Assembly: GCA_012295275.1 (NCBI GenBank)
Contig: CM022671.1
Location: 25,821,322 to 25,885,321 of the forward strand
DNA: 64,000 bases
Reading direction: 5' to 3'
Origin: Chrysomallon squamiferum
Taxonomy: Eukaryota; Mollusca; Gastropoda; Neomphalida; Peltospiridae
Shown: in pieces, positions 1 through 11,789 of the stretch
Position numbering within the stretch: position 1 is the stretch's first letter
How the letters are laid out: each line of letters begins with the position of its first letter
The notes under the pieces: model-generated
The model's database searches: none
Told to the model about the DNA's origin: nothing
Seen by the model: the letters and a program-made list of their open reading frames with translations, nothing else
Made by a program: the position numbers and the translations under genes

Positions 1-1
1 T

Positions 2-7
2 TTTATT
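2..7 (-). terminator. poly(A) signal of the C22orf39 homologue
   Basis: AATAAA on the minus strand, about 108 bases past the TGA stop at 117..115. Position and strand suit a cleavage signal, but the genome is AT-rich, so chance occurrence is possible. Confidence 0.45.
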
Positions 8-114
8 AATGTAAATATTTTTAGAAAAAATATAGTATATCTAGATTAAAAACATTTTAATTTGAATCCTTTTGAAATGTATCCAGCTCTTACACAAACA
101 TGTTTTGTTCACTG

Positions 115-1070
115 TCACAAAATAACACAGAAAGAACCGTCTGACTGTTTCTCCGGAGTCGCAGTCCCTGATTGCGAAACACGACCTAAGATTGTATTCT
201 CTCTTTGTTTTGTCCATTTGTCTAAAGGCTCGTTCCATTCTGGTGGAGGTGAAGTTCTGTATTCCCAGACATCATTACCTTTAGCACCTGCAAGTCTCTC
301 TTTCATCCGCAACCTCTCATGCACAAGAATTTCTTCCTAAGAAAATATATATATTTTTTTTTTAGACAGATTTATTTTTATTTATTAGTATGCGTATTCA
401 GCTTAAAACGTAAATTTATAAAACTGTTTCAAATGCTTTGATGTGCATTTAACATCTTCCTTCTTATTATTTATTGTTATTAATGTTTTTGGTTGTTGTT
501 ATTTGTAGTTGTAGTAGTATTTACTATATTATTCATTTCAGGGCATAAAGAATGCTAAATTTAAAGTAATGAACTATTTCTCAAATTTATCACACAATAA
601 AAAGTAATTCTGCAACTGAATGAAATCATATTTAGATGGAAAAGACACATCATAATTTTGAAAACAGTAAAATTTGAAGATTTAAGTAATAAAATAATAT
701 TTATGTGCTAGGTTTTTAATTTTCTTGAAACATGCTTCAAATGATGATGATATGTACTTTTTAAAACAACAGCATAACTTTATATTTTATAATATTGCTT
801 ATATCTTTAAAAAAACTCAGCTATGGTAATCAGAAAACATTACTGACAATGCATCAAAAATATACAACTTTTACATTTTACTCTATTTTATTATTTTATC
901 CAGTCACCTACAGCTGCTTCTGGTGAATTTGTGTCCACAAATTTTAGACAATTATTAAAATCATATTTCCATTTTTTGCAGTCATCAAAAGTGCCATAAA
1001 TATAATAATGATGAAATCTGCCTCGTATACCTGCAACAAAGTTATTAAGAATATTAACTATATTATGTAT

Positions 1071-1119
<49 letters not shown>

Positions 1120-1982
1120 TATTTGACAATATACATTCAAGAAACATTCCACTTTCACCAACACTAAATAAACAAATATAAATACAAATGTACGTACACT
1201 GAATGAAGATTTCTGAAATACATTGTACCATTCTTTATTAGCTCTTATTAAAATGCAAAAGGAGTCCCCCAAATCCCAAGTATTTCTAATTTATTAGATT
1301 ATTTATTGTATCAAATGAAGTGAGTCCCAGTATGTAATACAAAGACATCATATAATTCATCTTAATCTATCAGAAAGTATTTAGACCGAATTTCTAATAT
1401 ATTTAAACTCTTTATGTACCTACTTTTGCAATCTTCATATTCTTGTCTATAAAATTCACAAGGTCTAATCTGAAATTTAAAATAATTAATAATTAGAATA
1501 ACACAGACCGTATGAATGTTTAAATTAGAAGAGAATGAAAATTTCTTTTTAATTAATATATTATTTTATTTGATTATATATATATATATATATATAATTG
1601 CTTTTTATTTTTATTTTTTTTTTTTTTTTTATTGTCGACTCCATTCATATTTGTGAGTCAGAATTTTAATATTATCATTCCTGATTACAGGTTTACTTAT
1701 GTTTAGGAAAAGAGTTCAGAATTATAATAAATCTTTTAAAATATCTCTGGTTGAAATAAAATTTGGGTACGAAATCAGAGTTATCTAACTTTGTGAGCTA
1801 TGGTCAGAATTTTTATGACTTAAGCAACACGTTTACTAGTGTATATTAAACACAGTTAATTTAATATATTATTGCAATAAATATTATTTCAATATATAAT
1901 TAGATATAATACACACCATCCATACGTCTGCACTTAAACCTCCCTGAGAACTATTACCTTTATGTTCACTGGAGGCAGCCAT
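115..1982 (-). CDS. C22orf39: C22orf39/PANTS homologue (UPF0545), twin CX9C protein
   Basis: Four minus-strand exons, 1982..1917, 1469..1424, 1030..912 and 336..115 (stop TGA 117..115), join in frame to 150 aa. All introns are GT..AG. Seen: two CX9C pairs, CEFYRQEYEDC at about residues 26-36 and CKKWKYDFNNC at about 53-63. Between them lies FHHYYIYG, and later WEYRTSPPPEW. This order and wording match vertebrate C22orf39 (RPCE-Y-E-C, FHHYY-HG, SPPP-W). The vertebrate protein is reported as a synaptic plasticity regulator; twin CX9C folds are typical of small disulphide-bonded helical hairpins. The function here is inferred from the family. The start ATG (1982..1980) is the first ATG ahead of the conserved part. 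Odd feature: the protein ends Cys-Val-Ile-Leu, a CaaX-type prenylation box. It is head-to-head with OGFOD2 about 1 kb away. Confidence 0.88.
1071..1117. repeat. (AAT)n microsatellite
   Basis: Near-perfect AAT repeat inside the intron between exons 2 and 3 of the C22orf39 homologue, about 40 bases upstream of the exon 3 acceptor. It is one of many ATT/AAT tracts in the window. Confidence 0.95.
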
Positions 1983-2663
1983 TTTAATAATATTACAATT
2001 ATTATAAATTTAAACTTCTAAAACAGTCTGGATTTAACATGAAATGTTGACAATTAATAATAAATAATTAAATAATAAAGATTTACTATTTTAATATGCA
2101 ATAGGAGACATATTAATAAGAATTAAAAAATTATTATGATATTTTATTATAATTGTTTTACTTTGGTTATTGTATTTTATCCTGCGTCATCTGATTATCT
2201 TGGCCTATTTGGCTATACATTTTCAACAATTTTTAGTTTATCATTAATTAAATATATGTTCTTAATCTGAATTAATCTGAATTATTTGCAATTTAACACA
2301 AAATATATGTTTTAAGTATATGTGATGTGCCCATCTGGATCCCAGAAGCTCGACTTAGTTTACAGTTGCAGTAGGCTTATACACTTGTTAACTGATTCAG
2401 AACAATGACTGATATTTATGATGATGGTGATGGTGATGGTAACGATGATGATAATAGTAATAACAACATTAACAACAACAAATTTCTTTAAAAAAAAAAT
2501 GTATATGAACGAAGATTTAATGAAATCTCTTTACATTTAACATTAATACATTTAAATGATTTTTATAAGATATCTAGATAATCATAATGCATTGCTGCAA
2601 TGAAAGTATATATAATTTATATACTTCTCTTTATTATTATTCTTTTAATTACTATTATTATAA

Positions 2664-2694
<31 letters not shown>

Positions 2695-2979
2695 TTTTTT
2701 TATTTTTTTTTTTTTTTGTTAAGAACCTTTTTTAAATTTATCAGCAAGCATTTATTATTTATTTTTGCTTTGTTTTCATTATTATCGATCGACTGGTTTT
2801 TTTTGTTTTTGTTTTTTTGGTAATTTTAGAATGCTTTCAACAAAGATGTTCATATACGAACATAGTTTCTACGGTAAACGATTTAAATTTATTTTCCGGA
2901 TCATAATTGCAATTTTATAATCGAAGGGAGATAAATCAGAAATGCTGGTGTAATCTAGCCTTTAACTAAAGGTTATCTA
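1983..2979. promoter_or_regulatory. divergent intergenic region between C22orf39 homologue and OGFOD2
   Basis: About 1 kb between the two start codons of head-to-head genes, so it should hold both promoters. It contains AT-rich DNA, a short GATGATGGTGATGG stretch near 2420, and ATT/T-rich tracts at 2630-2720. I see no clear TATA box at a sensible distance from either start. The promoter call is inferred from gene layout only. Confidence 0.4.
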
Positions 2980-4579
2980 ATGAATTCGATTCAGTCAAAT
3001 TCTACGAAATTTTATGTTTGTGAATGTTTTTACACAAAAAATATATATCTTAAATCTTATCGCATGCACGTTGTATACAAGTCAAGAGATCAATTTATTT
3101 CCGACTTTACTCAGGTAAATATTTGTGTTGTTCGTATTTTCCTCAATTAATTAATGCGCACTAATCTTGAATTTTATTAGAATTATAAATGACTATGTTG
3201 TGTAATTTGAATGATTACGATTCCATCGGACCGTTCATAAAATATTTCTTTTACATTTTAATCAAATTTATTCATATTTAAATTAATATATTTTTATGAG
3301 TTTTATTTGCGATAGGCCTTGAAGGGAAAAGGATGTGACACCGAAGAAAAACTTGAAGATGTGCTGATGGAGGTATATTTAATAAAATGAATGGAAAATG
3401 ATTGGGGAAAAAAAAAAAATAAATAAATAAATAATAACGAAATAAAGCTATGTATTATATTTTAGTTTTAAAAAAAAAAAATAAAAAAGGCTAACAAAAA
3501 TAAGTCTGTAAATCATACCTTCAAAATTAAACCAAATTTATAAATATACTTTTTCCGCAAGTACCTTTATCTGTTTTAATTCTGTTTTTATTAAATGTTA
3601 AAAATTATTGTTAATATAAAGGGATCTTTTATAAGTTCTAACATTTGTTTTAGTTCAGTACTTGGAAACGCAAACAGTGCAGTTTTAATGGGAATTTTTC
3701 AACAGAAATATTGCAGTCTTGTGTCCTTTATATTGTTTACCATACACTCTTTATATCGAATTTCCTATTAATGTATTTTAATGTATTTAATGGTATTAAC
3801 CACTTCCCCGAAACAAATTAACAAGTAATAATAATAATTGTTGCAAATTTAAAGTAGCATAATGTGCAATTCATTTTGCGTTTGTTTCACAACCGCAGAT
3901 AGAAAATGAAATTCAACGACGGCGAAATCTTTGCAATCAGTATTTAGAGAGAAGAAAAATAATCTCAGCCACTTATAATCCATTGCACCCAGATATATAC
4001 CATTTGAAGGTAATCTTTATCATTTTTTTTTTTTTTTTTTTTTATTTTTAAAAACGACACTATCGGTGTATGTATGTTTTTATATACAGAGACGCTCGTG
4101 TCTACAGTTCATGTGTTTGTATACTTTCTATGTTATATATTAAGATAGCTTTTGAAGTGTGTTTGATTATAGTTTATTTCTCGTCATTTCAAACTGCAAA
4201 TAAACATGTTGATCTTGTGGTGTTTTGTTATATGTGGAAGTTTAAATTTTTTTTTGTTTTGTTTTTATATTGGGTTTTTTTTTTTTGTTGTTGTTGCTTT
4301 TTATTATTTTTAATTATTATTATTATTATTATTTTTTTTTTTTTTTTTTTTTTTTTATTAAATATATTTTTTTTTAATGGCAGGAAGAATATCTAGCATC
4401 AGAATTTTTGGACCTTGTGACATACTGCAAGACAGATGGCGTATCAATAGAAGGGGTCCTCACCAAGGTTGAAAAACAGCAAGGTAGCAATATTTAATTC
4501 CTTGAAACAAAGGTTAAATTTTTTTTTTTTAAATTATCGATAAATAAATACATAAAATAAAATATGATATTTAATGTTG

Positions 4580-4615
<36 letters not shown>

Positions 4616-4953
4616 GTTAGTTTAGCTGTTAAATTTATTATTTTACGTCACATTTTAAGATGGTCTAATTAAAATAATTAACATATTTTAATGTTTTTTT
4701 GTTCAGGTGAAAGAATCTATTCCTTCCCAGTTTTCACGAATGATTTTTGCACGTTGTTCACCGAAGAACTGGAACATTTTGAAAAGAGCGACTGCCCACG
4801 CGGTCGACCCAACACAATGAATAATTATGGGGTATTATTCAGATTTCATTAGTCAAACGACAATGCAGTAAAAATCTTTGCTATTTATTATGTTTGTTAG
4901 GTGAATGATTTCATCTTGTGTTTCATACTAATGTTCTATAATAATAATGATAA

Positions 4954-4985
<32 letters not shown>

Positions 4986-5884
4986 CAGTAATATAATTTG
5001 TTAGATTATCATTGTAACGTTTCAGTATGGAGCTTGTGGACTGAAGAGTATAATTTTGTGTGCAAAAATCGGTAAACTCCTTTGTATGACAAATAAGATG
5101 ACAAATAATAAATGTGTGTACTTAAAGTTTCACTAACAGAGAATTGGTCGAATCGGTAAAAAGCTTTAAGTCAGACTGATTAATTTTGTACTTTGCTGTA
5201 GCTATACTTGTCAAATGGTTTCTGGATGAAAATTAATAATTAATGACAGCCGTTGGGTTTTCCAAACATTCACCAGTTTATAAATTTATATACACAAAAC
5301 GTCTTATTTTTCAAATTTATTTTTAATTTAATTTAATTTTTTTTTTATTATTATTTTTTTTTCCCCAGATACTTCTTAACGAACTGGGATTTGACGAATA
5401 TTTCCTCATTCCTTTTCGTCTAAAGTACTTGATCCCAATTAGCGCTATTCTGTTTCCAGACTGGGGTGGGGAAAGTCTCGATTCCCATAAGGCGTTTATT
5501 GTTACATACAAAATCGGCGAGGATCGTGATCTAAGCTATCACTATGACAACGCAGAGGTTACGCTGAACGTTGCTCTTGGCTCGAACTTTTCCGGTGGAT
5601 CTATATATTTCGGGAACATGAGAGACGAAACTTCACGAACAACATACACAGAGTACAAACATAAACTTGGCGTAGGGGTCATGCACAGAGGGCAGCATCG
5701 ACACGGGGCTAATGCGATCGAATCTGGTGAGAGGTACAATCTGATTATATGGATGAGGTCATCACAAATTCGTAATCAGTTTTGCCCAATGTGCAACGAA
5801 AGTCCAGAATTAGTTGAAACGGTCGGATACGGAGACGGCTTTACAAAGAATGACAACGTCGTTGATGTGTGTGTTACTTTGTAG
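2980..5884 (+). CDS. OGFOD2: 2-oxoglutarate and Fe(II)-dependent oxygenase OGFOD2
   Basis: Six exons, 2980-3114, 3316-3372, 3899-4009, 4384-4483, 4707-4831 and 5369-5884, join in frame to 347 aa; vertebrate OGFOD2 is about 350 aa. Family match runs end to end: YVCECFYTKN near the N-terminus, GRPNTMNNYG just before exon 6, and CPMCNESPELV then YGDGFT at the C-terminus. Seen in the double-stranded beta-helix domain: metal ligands His and Asp of YHYDN (about H234, D236), a distal His in HRHGAN (about 288), and the 2-oxoglutarate-binding Arg in GERYNL (about 298). The set is complete, so an active Fe(II)/2-oxoglutarate dioxygenase related to prolyl/lysyl hydroxylases is expected; the substrate is not established. 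The ATG at 2980 begins the only open frame into the conserved N-terminus. Confidence 0.93.
4585..4615. repeat. (ATT)n microsatellite in OGFOD2 intron 4
   Basis: Perfect ATT repeat within the intron between exons 4483 and 4707. The OGFOD2 introns also carry TA repeats near 4958-4984 and T-runs near 4024-4046 and 4330-4356. Confidence 0.9.
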
Positions 5885-7321
5885 CACAACAAACATTAAA
5901 TAATTTGGCTATAAATATTTTGTTATCCTAAAAACTCTGAAAAAAATGTATGTATATATATATATATATAAATGTATTCAACTTGATTTATATCTTGAAA
6001 TGTTTTCTTACAAACAGACCATGTTGATTAAATAAGGTCTTTCCCCGGAATAGTCAACCTCTATTGGCTGTTTGCTTGATACATTTCGTTAATCCTTGAA
6101 ACTTTGTTAACAATCTACAAGGAATGATAAAAGTCTTAATCTGAAAGCTTAATTGTGTCTTATTGCTAAATAACAGGACATTTCAACTTAACTGTGATAA
6201 ATCAGTAATATTTAAGATAAGATTCTATTCATACCGTATATGTTTTGTGTATTCTGTTTTCCTGTCTTATTACCATTTTGATTCCTGACTGAAATACAGT
6301 CTGTGTTTGATTTCCCTACCTTATTCGCATGCTTTCATAGAAATATAAATGTATACTTCTTCCAAATAGGATATTAAAAATGGCGTTGAAGGAAATGAGA
6401 CAACTGCACCTACAAAAAAAGAAATGAAATGTACAATATTAAATAAAATAAAACGAGGTTATCAGTTCCAGAGACGATTATTATTCTATTCTATTACCAA
6501 AGAATAATAGCAGAAATACCTTGACTAAACTGTATATGCATAAGCTGTATTAAAACAAAAGTACCTTTTCAATTTATTAAATGATGTAGTCGATAAATAT
6601 TTTTTTAAACTACAATTACGTATCTTTGAGATAACGAAAGAGAAAACATATTGCAGTCATGCAATGTTCTGCACTTTTTATCTTTCTCTTAGGACCTCTG
6701 GAAACAAAGTTTATATAAACCTTTCAAGGAAAAGGAAACTGCAAACCAAGGCCTTGTACAAAGTTCAGTTTATAGAAAGATATAAATAAAACGGAAACAA
6801 AGACAGAAAAATCAAAGCGTGAAAATAAATTAAAATGACCTTTCTTTGGCAGAAATCTCCGTCATGTTTGAACACTTATCTATTAGAAGAATGTTGAAAG
6901 TTACACATCAACAATGAAAAAGAAAACAACTAAATATGCGAAATCTTACAAGTCTCAAACTATATTAAACATTATATTACTCTTTTTATAACTTTCTTTG
7001 ACATAAAGCACCTTTTCACAGCTGGCTAACATTCGTGTAGTTATTAACAAAACCATCAATTTTACAATCATAAAATAAAGCACAACAAAAGTAAAACAAA
7101 TACATACTTTTCTTAATCACACCTACAACACACGAACTATAACCTTAACACTGAAACAGTGGAAATCTTTGTAACAGCAGTTAGCTCAAGTCACCAGTGG
7201 TTCTTGTCTTTACAACCTTTTAAGATTACATTGTCGTAAAAGATGAAGAAAGCGGCTGAAATTAAGCTCACACGGAGAAGTTCCGACAGCTGGCGGGAGC
7301 AGAGATCGGGACTTGCTAGGG
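5885..7321. other. intergenic region, OGFOD2 3' flank to VWD-gene promoter
   Basis: AT-rich DNA with no open frame worth calling on either strand. ATTAAA near 5896 may serve as an OGFOD2 poly(A) signal. A short TA repeat lies near 5953-5971. The last 100 bases (7220-7320) are more GC-rich and lead into the TATA box of the next gene. Confidence 0.6.
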
Positions 7322-7328
7322 TATATAA
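7322..7328 (+). promoter_or_regulatory. TATA box of the secreted VWD-domain gene
   Basis: TATATAA lies 63 bases before the start codon. A TCAGTCT initiator-like sequence follows about 30 bases downstream (near 7352-7358), the usual TATA-to-start distance. It is the clearest core promoter in the window and fits a strongly, tissue-specifically expressed secretory gene (inference). Confidence 0.65.
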
Positions 7329-7390
7329 CACTGGGTATTGACTGTTAAGAGTCAGTCTCCTTTCTCGTCAGAAACTGTCTGAACAATACG

Positions 7391-7632
7391 ATGAATCTCA
7401 ACTGCATTGCTTTCACTGTCGTCTTCGCTCAGTTTGTCTCGCTGATACAAGGTAAAACTATTTTCTTTAACTCTGTAATTTAGTCAAATGTCAGGGAAAC
7501 ACGAATTTCAGCTTGCGAAATGAATTTAAAACAAAATAACTCACAGATATGGGTTTTCATTGTATATCTTAGAAAGCTGTTATATCTTTATTTCGCGCCG
7601 AAATTTTGTTTTTCACTTATGAATTTAAACAT

Positions 7633-7667
<35 letters not shown>

Positions 7668-8096
7668 TTTTTGTTTCTTTTTCCTGTGTTTTACAGAACA
7701 CAGTGGTAAAGTCCGCAATAATGTCCACGAGAAACAAACCTGAATTTTTTTCGTGAAAATATGCTAAACATTTATCCACATCTGTTTATTCATTGTTTAT
7801 TTAGGAAACTGTAATATTTTATTATTATTAGCAGGGCAAAACGTCTTTTATATATATAGCCTTTATAGCCATGTAGAAGCACAAGTAACTTAATTCGAAT
7901 GAAATATTTCTGAATTCGTTTGTACGTGTTCATTTTGTTGTTTATTTATCTACTTATTCATTTTATATATATATATATGTATATATATACGTATATATAT
8001 TATTTCGTTATTATTATTATTTATTTATGTTATATTATGTTATGTTATTTTATTTTATTTTTTTATTTTATTTTTTTTTTTTTTTTTTACCCGTAG

Positions 8097-8131
<35 letters not shown>

Positions 8132-9182
8132 CTAATGCATAGGAACCCTATTCGAAATACGGTCATTTCACAGTGTATCTCTACAGTGTGTATTACTTAT
8201 AAACAAGTACTTTAAATGATAAACTTTATATTTCAGGTCAGGCACTATGCGGACAGTTCCAGTGTGCCCCCAACGCCGTGTGTGAGAACAATTTGTGTAT
8301 CTGCGCGACCGGGTACAGAGGATCCGGGCGTTTCCTTTGCGTTCTTGATGGTAAGGTCAAAGTTTCCATTGTGACAAATTAAAAAAAAATGAATATTGTA
8401 TCCGTTTAGCTTTACCTTCATTACCTTGTACTAATATAACAATGAAGAAAAACAATAGTAGTGATAACAAGAACAGTAATACAGTAATAATAATAATAAC
8501 AGGTTCATCAGAAACACTAACGTGGTAATAGATGTAGATGTAATTTCAGGAGTTATTTTTGTTATGTTACTAATAGTAATGTGGTAGGAGCAATAGTGAA
8601 GGAATTATTGTATTAATAGTAGTAGTTTGCAGTAGAAGTCGTAGAGTTGATAGTGTAAATATCAATAAATAAGTAAATAATAATAATAATAGCAGAAGCA
8701 GGAGTAAAAATAGTAGTTGTAGTGGTAGAAGTAGAATTCTTAGTATCATTAATAGTACTTTGTAGTAGTAGTAATAGAAATAAATAAATAATAGCAGTAG
8801 TAGTAATAATTATACTACTAGTAGTACCAGCAGCATTAATAATAACAGTAGTAGTAGTAGTAGTAGTAGTAGCGGCAGCATCAGTAATTTTAGTTGTAGT
8901 AACAATAAATAAATAAATAAATAATAGCAGTAATAACAATAGCTGTAGTAGTATTAGTACTAGTAATAATAGTATTAATAGTAGCAGCAGTAGTATTAAT
9001 AGTACAAGTAGCAGCAATAGTATTAAAAGAGTAGTAATAGGAGCATCAACAATAGTAGTAGAGGTAGTAGTAATAGTGGAGGAAGTACCAGCAGTAGTAT
9101 TAATAGCAGTAATAGCAGCATCAATAATAATAGCAATACTAGTAGTAATAGTTGTAGTAGCAGTAGTAACAGTAACAGTAAC

Positions 9183-9226
<44 letters not shown>

Positions 9227-10400
9227 CAGCAGCAGCAGCAGCAAAAGCGGGTGTATCAATAATTTTAAAACGCTAATAATCTTACTGTGTGAACTGTCTG
9301 TTCAGGTACTCGCTGTCCGTGCATCACTTTCGGAGATCCACACACTCTTTTCTACGACGGACAGAGGATCAGGAGCATCATTCCATGCGAGTTCACGTAC
9401 ACGGGCTTCGTCACCCCAGCAGTGGCAAGTTTCTCGTGTGACGTTCAGGTTCGTCTGGTTACAGTCAGGAGAGCCACACAAGCAAATCCCTTTCGTCAGT
9501 TTGTGAAAGAACTGGTCGCTACAGTAATACGAGATAATACTAGATTGGATTTCACAGCCGGATCTTCTGGCATAACTGGAGTAAGTATTTTGTATTTGTT
9601 TGTGTATATATAATTTAAAATAATAATAATAATAATAATAATAATAGTAATAAATAAGCTTGGTTAGTTGTGGTTTTCATCTCTGTATCTCTCTAAACGT
9701 TTATACTTACTGTCATGCAATTAAAACACACAACCGGCTGGTTATTTTTTTACTTTCTTTAAGGATTTTTATTATAAATAATTACTGAAATATGTATCAT
9801 GTGCAGCTGTGCTGTATTTTGATAAGGAGAAACAAGTAGCGGGATGTTAAAATATTCAAACAGAATCCTGATGGTCTGGTGCAAAATTTCAGTCTATAAG
9901 GCATTTGTTTTTCCGTTTCTGTATTCGAAACGATGTTATACGATAGTAGAAAAAACTTCGCTTATATTCATCCTCGTTTGCTTTTTATTGTATTGCTATA
10001 TATTGTAATAAATATAGACTGGTTGCCATTAAAATATTAAAACTCACTTGTAAATATATAACCTGAACTTAGCTTATCTTTTCGAACAACACGAAGAAAG
10101 ACGCGTACGTCTTATTTCATGGATGTACTGAGTACATTTTTAATCTACCTTATACCGTAAACTTATGGTTAATAAATACAGAGGATATTTAAAATTATTA
10201 ATTAATTTTTTTTGGGGTGGAGGGGTAGCACGAAGAATTTGTTATGTATTCCGTCAGACAAACGTGTACATCGCTGTGATACATGAAACAGAATTTCGAG
10301 AGTAATCAATGTAGCTATTTAAAAATGTTTTAGCAGAAATCTGAAGATTAAGTCTATGAATAACAGAAAATACTATTAATTTACTTACTTACTTACATTC

Positions 10401-10435
<35 letters not shown>

Positions 10436-10905
10436 TTTCTCAGTTAGTCGTGACAACAATTCCGGGTACCGATAACGTGGCTGGCGTCGACATTACGCCC
10501 GTTGTCAGCACTGTTGGTCAAATACGGCAGGTGAGCATGGCCGAGTGCGACACCGTCATCGGCTTCAACCCATCGCTCGGCTCCGGCTTCGTGGACGCCA
10601 TCCGCACCAGCACGTTTCCTCCAGAAGGTCTTTGTGGTAACTGCGACGGTGTACAGAATGACATACCCTTCGACTCCGTCAGCGGTGCCACGACAGCGGA
10701 AAAAGATTTGGCATGGTCGCTAAGACAATTGAGTAATGAACAAACGTGAGTTGCATTATTTTTATTGACGTTTGTTTTTTGTTATTGACGTTGTCACTTT
10801 TCTTCTACTTCTTTTTCGTCTTCTTCTTCTTCTTCTTCTTATTATTATTATTAACGGAAGTTAAAAGTATCGTATCTCTTTATTTATTCGAGTGACAGAA
10901 CGACA

Positions 10906-10939
<34 letters not shown>

Positions 10940-10975
10940 AACTAAAAAAAAAAAAAAAAATTTAACTATAACTTT

Positions 10976-11012
<37 letters not shown>

Positions 11013-11371
11013 TTTAACTATAAAAATAAAATTTATTATATTTTTTATTTCTATATTTTTTTTTTTTTTTAAGGACCTCTGATTCCACAGTATGTACTGG
11101 GGCCAAAGCTGCAGCCAATCTAACTGTGTGCCTGAACGACGCAACATTAATCGCCGCTGTGAGAGCCTGCGGCATTTTCATCATGGACTCAACCTATAGA
11201 GACTGTTTGGTCACAATGGGTATCGGAAACAAAGAAAACTTGTTTTTAACGTTCAAAGATTGTCTTACGATCTATTGCACACCAAATGCTGCAGCAGCTT
11301 GTGCGATTGTAGCTTCGCTGACTCCTCCCGCTGTGAACTGCGCTGTGCCAACCGGTTACGTGTGTACATAA
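7391..11371 (+). CDS. secreted EGF-like / von Willebrand factor type D domain protein
   Basis: Five exons, 7391-7451, 8237-8350, 9306-9580, 10444-10745 and 11074-11371, join in frame to 349 aa. Residues 1-20 form a hydrophobic signal peptide. Residues 25-55 have six cysteines in an EGF-like pattern. A VWD domain starts at CITFGDPHTLFYDG (from about residue 64) and ends with GLCGNCDGVQND (about 212-223), the usual closing and calcium-loop motif. The remaining ~100 residues are cysteine-rich and resemble a shortened C8 domain. One VWD unit in so small a secreted protein is unlike giant mucins or vitellogenins. A role in mucus, egg coat, haemolymph or shell matrix is possible, but I cannot choose. 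Introns carry large repeats: AGT-type trinucleotides in intron 2 and poly-T in intron 4. Confidence 0.85.
8580..9243. repeat. long imperfect AGT/AAT trinucleotide array
   Basis: About 660 bases of interrupted AGT, AGC, AAT and AAC triplets, with AAATAAATAAATA blocks recurring near 8663, 8780 and 8906. It ends in a pure (AGT)n then (AGC)n run at about 9183-9243. It occupies intron 2 of the VWD gene and gives poly-Leu, poly-Val or poly-Thr false reading frames on both strands. Confidence 0.93.
10908..11070. repeat. poly-T/poly-A tracts before the last exon of the VWD gene
   Basis: Three long T-runs (about 10908-10933, 10978-11009 and 11057-11070) alternate with TTTAACTTTAACTA-like spacers and an A-run. 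The unit looks locally duplicated. The last T-run is the polypyrimidine tract of the AAG acceptor at 11071-11073. Confidence 0.8.
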
Positions 11372-11585
11372 AGAAAAGATAACTCTGTTAAACTCGTATA
11401 ATGGGATGGATCTAAAATCATTAATTTTTAAAATGATTATTATGATATTGGTAGATGTACAGATAAATGTGATTCCTTTTAGATTTGATTATTTATTTTT
11501 AATTCTTATTTTGAAAAAAAGGGATTGAACTGACTGCAACATGTATATATATTGTACGGTATTAGATTATTTCGTTTGATGTTCG

Positions 11586-11591
11586 AATAAA
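11586..11591 (+). terminator. poly(A) signal of the VWD gene
   Basis: AATAAA, overlapping a second AATAAA-like copy, 215 bases after the stop codon. A TGTTTTGTGT-type GT-rich stretch follows at about 11612. Confidence 0.6.
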
Positions 11592-11695
11592 ATAAAAGTG
11601 GGCTGATAACATTGTTTTGTGTCATTATTTTTTTATTAAAGGTGGTTATCCCTGTTATACTGTTATTTCCGTTTTCTGTTTCTATACAGACAGCT

Positions 11696-11697
<2 letters not shown>

Positions 11698-11786
<89 letters not shown>
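11698..11786. repeat. (CT)n microsatellite
   Basis: Nearly pure CT repeat of about 44 units, just downstream of the VWD gene poly(A) site. Confidence 0.97.

Positions 11787-11789
<3 letters not shown>

Noticed and set aside
5542-5739. Minus-strand 65-codon frame
   Set aside because: Antisense shadow of the OGFOD2 catalytic exon.
9023-9259. Poly-Leu and poly-Val open frames on both strands
   Set aside because: Direct translation of the AGT/AGC triplet array; no start context, no splice partner and both strands open at once.
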